From: Coptis chinensis
Lineage: Eukaryota > Streptophyta > Magnoliopsida > Ranunculales > Ranunculaceae
Reading direction: 5' to 3'
NCBI GenBank assembly: GCA_015680905.1
Contig: CM027378.1
Span: 106,599,501 to 106,663,500, forward strand
Length of the DNA stretch: 64,000 nt
The notes under the pieces are model-generated. The model worked only from the letters and a program-made list of their open reading frames with translations. It had not been told where the DNA came from and searched no databases. Positions 48,365-58,747 of the stretch are shown here, piece by piece (within the stretch, counting starts at the first letter, position 1; each line of letters begins with the position of its first letter). The translations under genes and the position numbers were made by a program.

Positions 48365-48940
48365 TTATATCTTTTGCTTAATTATTGAACTGCTTGAACT
48401 CCTTAGGCCGTTAATGGCGTCCCAGCCTAAGATAAAGAAAACCACCTGCTGTTTTGTTTGACCACATCTTTTGTTGTGGTTTTGAATGGGTTGTTTGATA
48501 TCGGTGGGTAAACTGTTGGGTGGTGTGGGAATAGCGTGGGTTTTGATGTTGGTTGTTGATGTCGGGGCTGTTGGGAGCTTGGACCAGTCGTTAATGGCGG
48601 TGCGAGCTCCGAAATCGTTTTTATTTTTGGTTGATTGTTTTGTTTGTTGGAGGTTAATTGAATTGTGGTTGGAGTAAGGGTTGGTTATTAGTTGATTGGG
48701 GGATGATTCGGTGCTGGAGAATGGGAGCTGTCGAAGCTCCGTAACTGTGTTAATGGCGGCCAGAGAATCGCCGAGTGGATTTGAGTAAGTGAACTGTTGT
48801 TGTGTTGGGTTAGATGATGTTGGGTGATAGTGGGGGTGTGTGAGGGCTGCCGGAGGTTGTATAAGCGTCAATGGCGGTGCGATTTGGTCGGAATTCGCGT
48901 CGGTGCGCTGGTGAGGGGGAGATGAAATCGAGTTTTTCAT
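48365..48940 (-). other. 191-codon antisense open frame within the solo LTR
   Basis: A minus-strand frame rich in Pro, Ser, Thr, Asn and Gln (for example APPLTLIQPPAALTHPHYHP). The bias mirrors the G/T-rich + strand and there is no domain. Most likely fortuitous. Its length in an LTR is noted because some retroelements carry antisense ORFs. Confidence 0.2.
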
Positions 48941-50336
48941 GTATTAAAGATGTGGGGTTTTTCTTTAGGAGTCCAACCGCTTGGTTGGAATGGGTAGGCG
49001 ATTAGAACTTGATGGTGGTCGATTTGGTGGCTGGTGGAGGCTGCTGGAGGATGAAGAAGATGATTGTTGACCAGTTGGGCTTGGGCCTAGGTCGGTTTCT
49101 CTGGGTTTGGGCTTTAGGGCCGGACCTTAGTTTGTTTTTGGATGGGGGCCAGTTCTAATTTTAGTCATGGGCCAATTTTCCTTTATTTCTTTGGGCCGGC
49201 TATTTTAGTTTTGTTTCGGACCAGTTTTGAGTAAGTTGTGGACCAGTTATAGTTTAAGTGTTGGGCCGGTTTCAGTTAAATTCTCCGGGTCGAACCCAAT
49301 TAGCTTTCTTTGGACCGGTTTTTCTGTTTTTGTTTTGGGCTTGGTCCATATGTTTTAAAGTGGGTCAGGTTGATTCACTAGGCCAGTGTAGACTTTTGGG
49401 GCCGGGTTTTAAGGTTTGAAAGGGGCTGGTTATTGGTCCGAACCATTACCTGGATACGTGAGTCTACGAGCCACGTGATATCGACCTTGCCTACTTAACC
49501 AGTAGCTTATTTTATAATTAACCCGGTTGAACATGGAAACGACAGGTTTGACTTTGTGGATTGATTATTTTGATTTAATGGATTGACTTTTGACCGTTGA
49601 CCGATTGGTATGATGGAATGTTGACTTTTTCCAGTTTTTCACATATTAAAAAATATGAACAAATATAGTAATAAAATATTATTAAACTTTGTATAACCTT
49701 GTTTGTCGTTATCTAATTAAGATTTGACGTAAGTAGTATGTAAAAACATATAAATATCGCAAGTAACAAGCGGGAATTTTTAATAAGACTTTGATATATA
49801 TGTTTTATGAGTATTAAGTTATATCGGACTTAGATTCATGGACTTTGATTGTAGATCGTGGATTTATTTTAATTGTGCTACATTTTATGTTGTAAATTGT
49901 ATGGACAAATCAAACGCTTAAAATCTTGTGGAGGTTTGTATAAATTTGGTGGCCATTATCTAATTAAGATTTGACGTTGATATTGTGACATTATATAATA
50001 TGTTGGGATATATATATTAAACGCAATAGTTTTGGAGAAATAAATGTATAAACACTTCATTATTTTATGTGAGATGCTACTTATGAGATAGTATAAGTAT
50101 GTGTGGATATTTTCCCACGGGATTACGGGGCAAAGGCAATAATATATTGCACGTGAAAGAACGAAAGTGGTTATGAGATATAATTGAGATATTTTAAATA
50201 TTGTGGCTTAAGGCAATAATGTATTTGATATGCATATGATATAGTGAAATAATTATGAGTCATAAATGTATGACACCGAATAAATTACGAACGAAAATCG
50301 CAGAACCCGACTACCACAACTCATGTGATTTGCCCT

Positions 50337-50515
50337 GTGTGGCGATGTGATATGATTGGCCCTTCTTCGGGCGTTTGATTGAATCTGAATGGCCTTCGGA
50401 AAGTAATGTGATTGGCCCTTCCGGCGCTTCAAATGAATGAATGGCCTTCGGGCGTAAGTAATGTGATTGGTCCTTCCGGCGTTTCAATTGAATCTGAATG
50501 GCCCTTCGGGCGAAT
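50337..50515. repeat. Internal minisatellite of the solo LTR
   Basis: Repeated GTGATTGGCCCTTCCGGCG and GAATGGCCCTTCGGGCG units (about 50354, 50387, 50409, 50440, 50463 and 50497) alternate with TTTGATTGAATCT-type spacers. Confidence 0.85.
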
Positions 50516-51594
50516 TTAATAGTGGCTTGATTATTCCGTTCGCAAAATAGAACGAGACACGCGATATTTTATGCCGAATAGTGGCAATACTTACATAATG
50601 GCTTCCGTGTGAGGGTTATCTGGTGTGCGGCATCCCGCTCAGGGTAGTTACGCACGGAGTGGTTCATTATGTAAGGGGAGGCATGTGGATTTATACATGT
50701 TCGGTTGGGAAAGTCGATCAGGGTGGTAGCTGGGGAAACTAGGTAAAGACATAGATACGACGTGAATTTTAGGGACACACAAAGAAAGCCTTAATTAATA
50801 TAATTATGGTAATATGTTGGTTAATGATATATCTTTAGATAGATGATTGTATATACTTGGTCGGGTTATAGTTTAGTTAGAACCTAAGGCTTCCGTGGAG
50901 GAACTAAATGCCTTTTATTATGAGTATGGTATGTTCAGATTAGTTGTTGGAAGTTAAGGTAGCCGATCGGAGGAACCACCCCGCTTTACCTATTGCGATT
51001 AAGAATGTCATTAGTTGTTGAAAGTTAAAAGGCCTCGATGGAGGAACTAACGCCCGTATGGTTTGTGTATATATTGGTATAAGTATATGTTGTATTTTAG
51101 ATTACTCACACCAAAGATTTTTATAATGTTGACCCGATTTGCATGTTTGTTTATCTGGTGTGTTCATTAAATGAACATAGTTGATAAGTCTTGACAGTTT
51201 AGTGTTCAAGAAGATTGGTTCTTTGCTTTCGGTTGGTTTAGCAAGGCCAGATTTCAAGATAGGCTTTGTTTTCCTTTGAGGTGATATATATTTTCAGTTG
51301 AGATAAAGTTATTTGCATTTTCATTTGTTAATTTTGTAATGAAAACGACTTTTGTTAAATCGAAATTTTATTGGTTTTAAATTATCCTTTTTTTTAAACT
51401 GTTTATGGCTGGTTTTGGGAGTTGAGAGTCGTCACACCTCGAAGATCGAAGAGTCGGGAACAAATAATGTTTTTCCTCAATTCGCCGAATTTGGGGTGTG
51501 ACACTCGTCATTCTCTTTAATCACCATTACTTTTCTACATAATTCATCTCTTTCGCCATCAATTAGTGTTTTGATCATATTTGGTTAAACATAA

Positions 51595-51615
51595 TTGGCG
51601 CCGTCTCATGGGTTC
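51595..51615 (+). other. Primer-binding site of the gag-only element
   Basis: TTGGCGCCGTCTCATGGG, the TGGCGCCG form used by many plant Ty3/gypsy elements, directly after the 5' LTR. Confidence 0.8.
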
Positions 51616-51649
51616 TTATTCAAAACCCTCGATCACGTTCTGCAAAAGT

Positions 51650-53030
51650 TATGTCGCGTACTCAAAGAGCTCAAGGTCTCGATGCAATTACTGACGATCA
51701 TAACGAACATGTTGGTCAAGGTCAACTTGGCGATAACGGACTAATCCCTCCTACTATTGTCGTTCCACCAACGCGCCAAATTATTCAACACAAGGTTATT
51801 GCCTCGACGATTCTCCATCATCCCGATGCGGATAATGTCGCTTAAATGTCTCAAGCATTTCTTAAAAAGTTCAAGAGTGTTCAAAACATAACAACTACTA
51901 CAAGCGCCGCCCGAAAACGAAGCGACCCATTCCACTCCGTCGATAATGTTGTATCTCGCCACAACATAACGTGAACACACGCCAACCACACAACAATGTG
52001 GGATAGTTTAAGTGGTGAGGATGAGATTCACAATAGTCACAATAGCCATTAACGAAGTTTCAAGTAATGGGTGCAGAGTTCTCGAACTCCACCGAGAAAC
52101 AACCAACCACTCGGCCACGTTCTCGATAGGCAAGGTACTACTAATAACCATCTAACCGCACCCCAAGGTCATGATATTATCGGGCAAGTCCCGAGGAATT
52201 CGGGTGGGAGAATAATAATGGTCGCGACTCATGATCGGAACCATCAATATGGAGATACACTTCACCGACGCGATTCTTATCATTATGAACAATATTGTAA
52301 TTGGGGCGCCCAACGCATCGAACCACATTCATCTCGACACGATGAATCTTCGTCATTTTCTTCTCGTTAGTTCGTTCCCATAAAGGCCATCGCGACTATG
52401 ATTATGAACCAACCGATATGGATCGATGACTCCTCAACGTGTCGAGAAATGATTAAAACACCCTTCTTGATAGTGATCCTTTTTGAATCGACACTAGAGA
52501 ATCTTGCAAATTGAAGATGGCATTTTGGACAAATTTTTCTCGCCTAAATCCGCTACCCATAACAAAGATTTCAAACAACCGTAGTTTGATCAATATGATG
52601 ATGTCGGGCTGCCTTTTGCTTCATGTGATTAATTTCACGAACAAACTCGGGGAGGTGATGATGCTTTGAAATGCAAACTTTTCCCTTCTACATTAAAAGG
52701 GGAAGCGTTGGTATGGTTTAGCAAATTACCCCCGCGATCTATTCGTCGGTTCAAAGACTTAACCGAAAAAAATTCGAAGCATTAATTTTCATCATAATCT
52801 CAAACGTCCAAATGGTGTCTGGGTTTTTTTCAACATCAAACAACAACGTGATGAAACTCTCAGAAGTTTTGTCACTCATTTCCGTAAGTCAGAATGAGAT
52901 TTCCGAAAGCAATCCGATCTAATAATGGTCTACGCTTTTAAAGAAGCTATCTTGTTTGATAAAGACGGGTTATACCATTCTCTTATTCAGACATTCCATC
53001 TTCTCGAGATGTGATGGGCTTTTATAACAA
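51650..53030 (+). pseudogene. Broken gag (Retrotrans_gag) of the second LTR element
   Basis: The first frame starts at 51651 (MSRTQRAQGLDAITDDHN) and stops at 51843. Later pieces are out of frame. The capsid-like core at about 52660-52770 reads ALKCKLFPSTLKGEALVWFS then KLPPRSIRRFKDLTEK. After a one-base shift, the equivalents of LKRPNGVWVFFNIKQQRDE and LRSFVTHF appear at about 52800-52890. This order is the standard plant gag core. No protease, RT or integrase follows, so the element is non-autonomous. Many stops. Confidence 0.83.
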
Positions 53031-53222
53031 ATTCCAATACATGTGCCTAACTAATCCGGCCCGCTCAAGTCCCATCTAATCGGCCCGTCGATTTTCACAT
53101 ATAACTATTCGCTTAAATTCACACCTTATTCATTCCGATTATTATTTTCTCATTACTTTTCCTTGTTGATTTTCTTTTCTCTTTGACATATGAATTTCGT
53201 TCACATGCCAAAGAGGGGGCGG

Positions 53223-53703
53223 TGTTTCGACCCCCACCTATGTGGCAAATGTCCATTGGTAAGGGTTTCCATTTTATTCGTTTAATTGACTGGGCTAAAG
53301 CCCAATTTGCAATATCATGGATCAATGTACATCCGATTAACTCACGTGTCAAAGGCTAAACCTTAGCCACATGGCTTGCCACTAACGCATTAATTTATGT
53401 CCAGATTCATTTCTTATCAAAGAGATAATTATCAATTGAGAAGTTATATTCAATTACAATTACTTAAGCTACAAGACTACTTAAGCTACAAAGGAGTCTC
53501 TACTCTACCTATATAAATATCAAACTATTTTTCATACAGAACTATGTTCTTGAGACTTGATCCCATCGATAATTTGGGTATGTAGGCAACCGAAAGGTAC
53601 AGTCTCATCATTCTCTCAATCACCATCACTTTTCTCATTACTTTTCTACATAATTCATCTTTTTCGTCATCACTTAGTGTTTTTATCATATTTGGTCGAA
53701 ACA
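53223..53703 (+). repeat. 3' LTR of the gag-only element
   Basis: Matches 47578-47963 plus 51504-51591, e.g. GTGGCAAATGTCCATTGGTA and GACTTGATCCCATCGATAAT. Confidence 0.93.
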
Positions 53704-54480
53704 TAAGCCACTAGATCTCCTTTTTTAAACCATTGGATAGAAAATGGTTTAGGATGTTTAGTGGTCTGTAATCCTAGTTTATCGAGCATCTCTTGGGAAA
53801 CTAGGTTATCAGTGGAACCACCATCAATAACAACAATACACAACTTACCTTTACTGAGACATCTGGTTTTGAAAATAGAATGATGCTTCCATGTCTCCTT
53901 ATCACCCACCCCAATGATCATTGTTGGTGTTGCAACTAAGGAGAAGTGTGTTGCTGACATTACTGGGGATTGTGCGTGTTTCTATTTGGGACTCCTAACA
54001 AATGATTGTTCTTGCATAGGTGTAGTTGGTGTTGTGTTATCAGCCTGTGGTGCATCCCACAAAGGCTCACCACGATTAGGATTAGGCGAATCTTACTCAA
54101 TTGAAGCGCTAGTACCCCATCCTATATCCTATCCATCTTCATAAAACTGATTTAATTATGATTCTGTCATGTTAGTCAAATCTATCACATAGCTCTGTAA
54201 AGATTGAAACTTTAATGTTTAGAAGTAAAGATAATCGGTGTTTGACCTTGAAAGAAGAAAAATTGAATCTCCTATAAGAAAAGAAGCAAAAGATTGAAAT
54301 TTAATTTAGGGTGAACAGTAACACTATGAACGAAGAACGTGAATAGTGTTCCGATAAACGATATTTTCGTGAGGCGTACTCCAAAAAAAAAGGAAAGAAT
54401 ATGAAAATTTTCTCAAAAAAATGAAGAAGAAGAAGAAATAAAGAAAATTGGATTTTACTTAGGAACGATTATTGCTCGTT
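53704..54480 (-). pseudogene. Retropepsin (first half) and degraded upstream gag, outer element
   Basis: The minus frame from 53960 reads MSATHFSLVATPTMI, KTRCLSKGKLCIVVIDGGS, TDNLVSQEMLDKLGLQTTKH and PKPFSIQWFKKGD. It carries the DGGS active-site form that plant gypsy proteases use. The frame is cut at 53704 by the inserted element and resumes at 47577. The sequence upstream to 54480 is decayed gag without a firm domain. Confidence 0.87.
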
Positions 54481-54655
54481 ACCGTGATTTGATGTAGATT
54501 TATGAGCGAAGCGATTAAGAAGAAGAAATCTACAACTTATATGAAAAACAATTAAGAACCCTAAAATAAAGAAGTCTCCCTTTATTGACTCTCGAGGAAA
54601 AAAAATCACTACTAAATATCACCCCAAACGCTAACCATAAGCCCTTATTTATACT

Positions 54656-55461
54656 CACGGGGGAGTGACTCTTAAGGACAAAGCGCGAAAAAGTAACTCT
54701 CAAAGACACCTTTTTTTCGTGAACTCACAAGGACCCGGATAGATGGAAGGTCAAGTATACCTTGACGCCAAATAAAAAACGGATCGGGTAGATAAAATGT
54801 CAAGTATACCCCTGACGCGAAATAATTAATGGTCCGGCCCAGACGAAATGACCCAGTGTATTTAGTATGAACAATCATTGTTCATACCTTTTAAGATTGT
54901 GTATGAACACTCATTATTCATACATTAGCTATGAACAATGAGTGTTCATACCTATTCCTTTTATGAACAATGATCCAGCTTATAAACATTGATCCGGGAA
55001 AAAGAAGAACCTGACAATCAATGGCTGCACGATAATGTTTATGGTATTGTTTCTCCTTAAAAAAATTTCAATTGGTAGGTATGAACATTGAATGTTCATA
55101 GTCCTTGGGTATGAACATTGATTGGGTATGAACATTCAATGTTCAACTCGATCTTTTCTCTCCACTAAAAACGCAGCGCACAGTGTAAAGTAGTTTCTGA
55201 GTCTGAAAATTTATTTGCTTTAAGTATAACACGGAGGGGTTAAACTGGTATTTAAAAAAAATGGAAAATTTCATGGAAGGGTATAACTGACATTTAAAAA
55301 AAGTAAAAGGGCCGAGCCAACTTATTTTTGCCCCTTGGGGTTACTAAATTTGAAATCGGGTTCGTGGAGTTACTAATTGCTAGAATTTAGTGTTGTGAGT
55401 TACTTTACAAATTTGAATTGGTATTCTCTAGACTTCCTTTCCCCAAACGCCCAATTTCTTG
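54656..55461. mobile_element. 806 bp hAT-like non-autonomous insertion with palindromic subterminal repeats
   Basis: Flanked by perfect 8-bp duplications TTTATACT (54648-54655 and 55462-55469); the partner LTR has this sequence once. An 8-bp duplication is the hAT superfamily signature. The ends (CACGGGGGAG and ATTTCTTG) show at best CA...TG and no strong TIR, which is weaker than usual for hAT. Inside is a cluster of palindromic TATGAACA/TGTTCATA motifs. No transposase. Confidence 0.78.
54866..55145. repeat. Cluster of palindromes (TATGAACAATSATTGTTCATA type)
   Basis: Copies include GTATGAACACTCATTATTC at about 54901, CTATGAACAATGAGTGTTC at about 54930, GTATGAACATTGAATGTTC at about 55079 and GTATGAACATTCAATGTTC at about 55126, plus a near-perfect palindrome around 54867-54889. 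Single half-sites (TATGAACAATGATCC) also occur. Each can form a hairpin. Confidence 0.85.
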
Positions 55462-55587
55462 TTTATACTAATAATAATAAAACAAAGAACTAAACTAGTG
55501 GGTCACGCATCCATGGGCTTGACCAATAGAACCTTGAAAAGAAACGAACTCATGTTCTACATCACATTGTCTCTTTTGATCGCATTA

Positions 55588-55776
55588 TCTTTAATATATA
55601 GAAAAACGAGGGTAAAGTGAATAGTGAATGTGTGTGGACGTAGGGAGCATTTTGGTCATTTCACATTTTTTTTATTATTTTTTTAATTTTTGAGGGGTAA
55701 AATAGTAATTTAACATTTATAAGCTTTAAAAAAAAGTCTGTAGATCCCACGTGGGTACCACGTGCACAGTAGCTAG
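55588..55776 (+). mobile_element. 189 bp non-autonomous Helitron
   Basis: Starts TCTTTAATATATAGAAAAAC after A55587. It ends with the stem CACGTGG/CCACGTG (loop GTA, about 55749-55765), a short spacer and CTAG (55773-55776), followed by T55777. Its 5' ~85 bases resemble the 5' end of the minus-strand Helitron (ending at 25835), with the same landmarks: TAGAAAAA, GTGAA-AGT, and GGTC-TTTCAC. Both insert between A and T. Confidence 0.75.
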
Positions 55777-55777
55777 T

Positions 55778-56251
55778 TTAATGAAACTTTGCCATTTTGT
55801 TCTGCTGTGTCTTTGCAACACATAGCAGTATTGCAGGATGATAATGAATCATTATACCAAATGGTCAAATGGAAACAAGTAGCTTTGCTTTTGAAGTATA
55901 GAGGATCCCTTATGCGGACTTGGCAAATACCCTCGATGCCATATGATCTTTAGAATTATTTGGAATATCAGGTATTCATTGTTCATGACTGCTCATTCTT
56001 CTTCATGGTAAATAGTTAAATAGATCTCAAGATCTTCAAGTAGTCTTCACTCTTCAGAACTAAATAGAATTGCAGAACTATTGTGGGCGTAACCTTTTCA
56101 TTGCTAGTGTGTGAATTAGGAAGTAAATGCGTCTCCAAAAAATATGTAAGTATTTGCAAAGGACAGGCTTGAAATGAACATTTTTTTCTATGGCTATTGA
56201 CAAAGGCTGAGGCATATTTCGATGGAATTATGGCGACTTTCTACTTATCGC
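55778..56251. other. No gene recognised
   Basis: Intergenic sequence between two small elements; no motif found. Confidence 0.4.
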
Positions 56252-56487
56252 AAGGGTGGAATTGGAGCTAAACGAGCCGAGCTTTATCATGCTTAAGTTC
56301 GCCTCGCTAATTACATGAGCTTGAAATTGAGCTGAACTCGAGCCAAGCCCGAATGGTTCGGTTATTTTACACTATAAATATGCTATTTGAGTTAAACGAA
56401 CAGAGCTTCATCAAGTTCATTGTTACACGAGCTTGGCTCATATAATTAATGTTTTTAACTTTAAGCCGCAGCCTAAATTCCACCCTT
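56252..56487. mobile_element. MITE with AAGGGTGGAATT termini
   Basis: Ends AAGGGTGGAATT and AATTCCACCCTT are perfect 12-bp inverted repeats. The interior is rich in GAGCT words. No clear target duplication (CTTATCGC versus AACGATAT). It resembles the fragment at 7945-8033. Confidence 0.7.
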
Positions 56488-57369
56488 AACGATATGAGCC
56501 ATCTAAATCTAATGGGTGGCATACAGCCTTAAGTGATATGTAGTTATGCACTCCAGATGAACTATAAAGTTGATGATCTCATATAATCCTTCTCACTTTT
56601 GTGTCACCTGTCTTGTATATGAGTTAATTGCTGTCTAGAAATCAGCCAACATTTCCAAATTCCTACCAAAAAATAGTAACGTTGGAGTTCCTAATTGTAT
56701 TTTTTTGTGAAACTCGGTTAGAATAGGAAAACTATGGTCCTGACTCCTGAACTACGTACTGTCGTACAGATGCTAATCTGACTGTTGGAGAGCTCAGAAA
56801 GTTCACTTTAATGCCTGCGGCTGCACATTGTCAAATCTGAAATTATACAATAGGAATAATTCCTATTGAAAATCTGAAATTATATTTAAACTAGTTCCAG
56901 GTAAAATGTTCATTTTCACTGGAATTACGTCTTTTATTGATCATATATTTGCAGTGTATTGTATCGTCTTTATTACCTTATTAGATGTCATGTAACTATC
57001 TAAGTGATGTAATTAAGGTGCTTTGACAGACATTGGGACTACGCACTTAAGTTTAAGCAATGTCCAAAAGAGTTGATATGGTCCTATTATATTTTTTGTC
57101 TTACTGATACATGATAAGAAAAAGAATTAAACTGCCAATTCAGGTGCAGTGTACTCACAAGTCACCCTCGACGGTGACAGCCGCGTTATATGCAGGTGGA
57201 CTACTTCCCTGCAACGTTATATGCATTAAGTACGGCCCCATTAAGTATCTATACATAAAATATGTACACATTCCTTTTTAGCTCGACCAAAAGCAACTTC
57301 ATGTCGATATCCAAATTTGCCGAAATTTGAGGAATAGACATTTAGGTCGGCATGCATGGATACTGGTTG
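56488..57369. other. No gene recognised
   Basis: AT-rich intergenic sequence; the ORFs are trivial. Confidence 0.4.
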
Positions 57370-58525
57370 TAGGGGTGTACGGGTCGGTTCGGATGAGTAA
57401 AACCGACTACTGAACCCGACCCTGTGGGTTTATATAAGGCAACAACCGATCCAAAACCAATATTATACATTTAACCGATCTGAAACCGAACCGACCAATT
57501 TCCAACCTAACCGATATCCGATTTGAACTGATTATTTTACTGTTTTAATCATTTTAATCAAAACCAATTATAACTTTTGGATGAATTCAAAAAGTAAAGA
57601 GTCGTGATATAGAAAATACAAAAAGCAAACACAATTAAAATAAAATGAGAAAAATAAAATAAAAAGAAATAGAAGTAGAGAAGAGAATAAGATATAAAAA
57701 GAAAGTATAGATTGGTGACGGGCATGGTGGTAAAAATTTATTGGTGCAAATTGAATGAGAAATGGAGGACTGGGGAGGTGGGGCTATGCCCTAACTAAGA
57801 ACTCAAAACTCAAAACCCGATAAAAGACATTAGGGTTGGACATTACTTTATGTTATTTATTAGTTTATTTATCATATTAAAGGTGGGGGTACACGTGGGA
57901 TTTTATAGATTTATTAGGAAACAGATTAAATTTGAGATGGTTATATGAACTCCACCCTTTATAGCCTTGACTCCAAAAGTTTACTCCACTCATAAAATGA
58001 ACTTACAAAATGAACTGAGGACTAATTTTTTGTGGATGTGTACATTCATGATGGAGAATACCCCCTACCAAAAATCAGCTCAATTGAATATGTCTAACTT
58101 TGTCAAAAATTGTATCGAAATTAAAAAAATGACCGGTTGATAATTTCATAACTTTCTAAATGATTTTTGATGAGGTTGTACATCTTCAAATGAGCTGATT
58201 TTTTTGAGGATGATCTCTCTCTATTGTGCGGGAAACATCTCTACCAAAAATCAGCTTCTAGTTCATTGAGTTAAGTGGTGGAGTTCATTCGAGTTCGTTT
58301 TTAGTGGAGTTCATATAACCATCCCCGATGAAATTACATACAAGTGTGTATGCTATATTATTAGAGCGGTCGGTTCGGTTATTTTGGGTTTTGCAAATAT
58401 TAACCGACGTCCAAACCAACATAGTCGGTTATGCAAATTAATTCATCCTATCCAAACTGATTCTTAATAGATAACCGACCCGCATGACTCCGGTTCGGGT
58501 CGGATCGGGCGGATTTTTGCACCTA
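57370..58525. mobile_element. hAT-like non-autonomous element (TAGGGGTG termini)
   Basis: The left end TAGGGGTGTACGGGTCGGTT and the right end, inversely TAGGTGCAAAAATCCGCCCG, carry the GGTTCGG/CCGAACC-rich subterminal regions common in plant hAT MITEs. Flanking octamers ACTGGTTG and CTTGGTTG share 6 of 8 bases, a decayed 8-bp duplication. No transposase. It contains a younger MITE at 57936-58323. Confidence 0.68.
57936..58323. mobile_element. 388 bp MITE nested in the hAT-like element
   Basis: Terminal inverted repeats GATGGTTATATGAACTCCAC at the left and GTGGAGTTCATATAACCATC at the right are perfect over 20 bp. The interior is non-coding with AAAAATCAGCT inverted copies. The target duplication was not resolved. 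Confidence 0.8.
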
Positions 58526-58686
58526 CTTGGTTGTGTCCCATGATAAAAAGAATGTGGACTACTGGCACTGTATAATCTAGCTACTAGCACTGTATAATCG
58601 CAGTCACGGCAGGGACAGGCGTGCTAAAATGCACTACAACCGAGCTAGTTCCCTCCCTTTGCCATCTTACTGCGCTGTTGCAGTTC

Positions 58687-58704
58687 TATATATTGAACAT
58701 GCAT
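58687..58704 (+). promoter_or_regulatory. Possible TATA box and RY motif of the desaturase gene
   Basis: TATATAT (58687-58693) lies ~55 bases before the ancestral ATG (58748). CATGCAT (58698-58704), the RY element of seed-expressed genes, follows at once. Positional evidence only. Confidence 0.3.
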
Positions 58705-58747
58705 ATGGGACATTTCTTTTATACCTAAACCCAAGCAATTTCACCTC

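Larger units (their letters stand above)
47964..51503 (+). mobile_element. 3.54 kb solo LTR inserted in the 5' LTR of the gag-only element
   Basis: Starts TGTAACGCGTGAGATTT and ends GGGGTGTGACA. It is flanked by GTCGT (47959-47963) and CTCGT (51504-51508), a 5-bp duplication with one mismatch. The other LTR of the host element (53223-53703) shows the uninterrupted site GTCTCATCATTC. No internal region or second LTR accompanies it, so it is a solo LTR left by recombination. The size and TGTGACA end recall long-LTR gypsy lineages (Tat/Athila/Retand-like). It is related to the block ending at 20516. Confidence 0.83.
47578..53703 (+). mobile_element. Second LTR element: gag-only, inserted into the outer element's protease
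   Basis: LTRs are 47578-51591 (split by a 3.5 kb LTR) and 53223-53703 (481 bp), both bounded TGTTTCGACC...GGTCGAAACA (5' copy GGTTAAACA). A primer-binding site TTGGCGCCGTCTC follows the 5' LTR after a 3-base gap (51595). A polypurine tract AAGAGGGGGCGG precedes the 3' LTR (53211-53222). Inside is only a broken gag. The element cleanly divides the minus-strand protease of the host element. The flanking 5-mers (ACTGC and TAAGC) do not match well, so the target duplication has decayed or was not generated normally. Confidence 0.87.
46336..55564 (-). mobile_element. Ty3/gypsy-like LTR element (minus strand), outer layer of a nested cluster
   Basis: LTRs lie at 46336-46593 and 54490-55564 (the latter split by an 806 bp insertion). 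Both have ends TGATGTAG...CTACATCA. A perfect 5-bp target duplication CATTG flanks the whole (46331-46335, 55565-55569). Internal coding is on the minus strand: a retropepsin-type protease in two pieces separated by another element, then an acidic ORF. RT and integrase are absent. A purine run AGGAAAA (minus strand, 46594-46600) abuts the 3' LTR. It is therefore internally deleted, and hosts a second LTR element at 47578-53703. Confidence 0.9.
54490..55564 (-). repeat. LTR of the outer element (5' by orientation), split by an insertion
   Basis: 54490-54655 and 55462-55564 together match 46336-46593. Confidence 0.9.

Noticed and set aside
48365..48940. 191-codon antisense ORF as a real gene
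   Set aside because: Low-complexity Pro/Ser/Asn/Gln composition follows from the G/T-rich + strand of the LTR; no domain, promoter or splice support.
50337..50515. CRISPR-like array
   Set aside because: Unit length and spacing are irregular, spacers are themselves repeated, and the context is a plant LTR; a minisatellite.
47573..53708. A convincing 5-bp target duplication for the gag-only LTR element
   Set aside because: ACTGC and TAAGC share only the last two bases; the element boundaries rest on LTR ends, PBS, PPT and the split protease instead.
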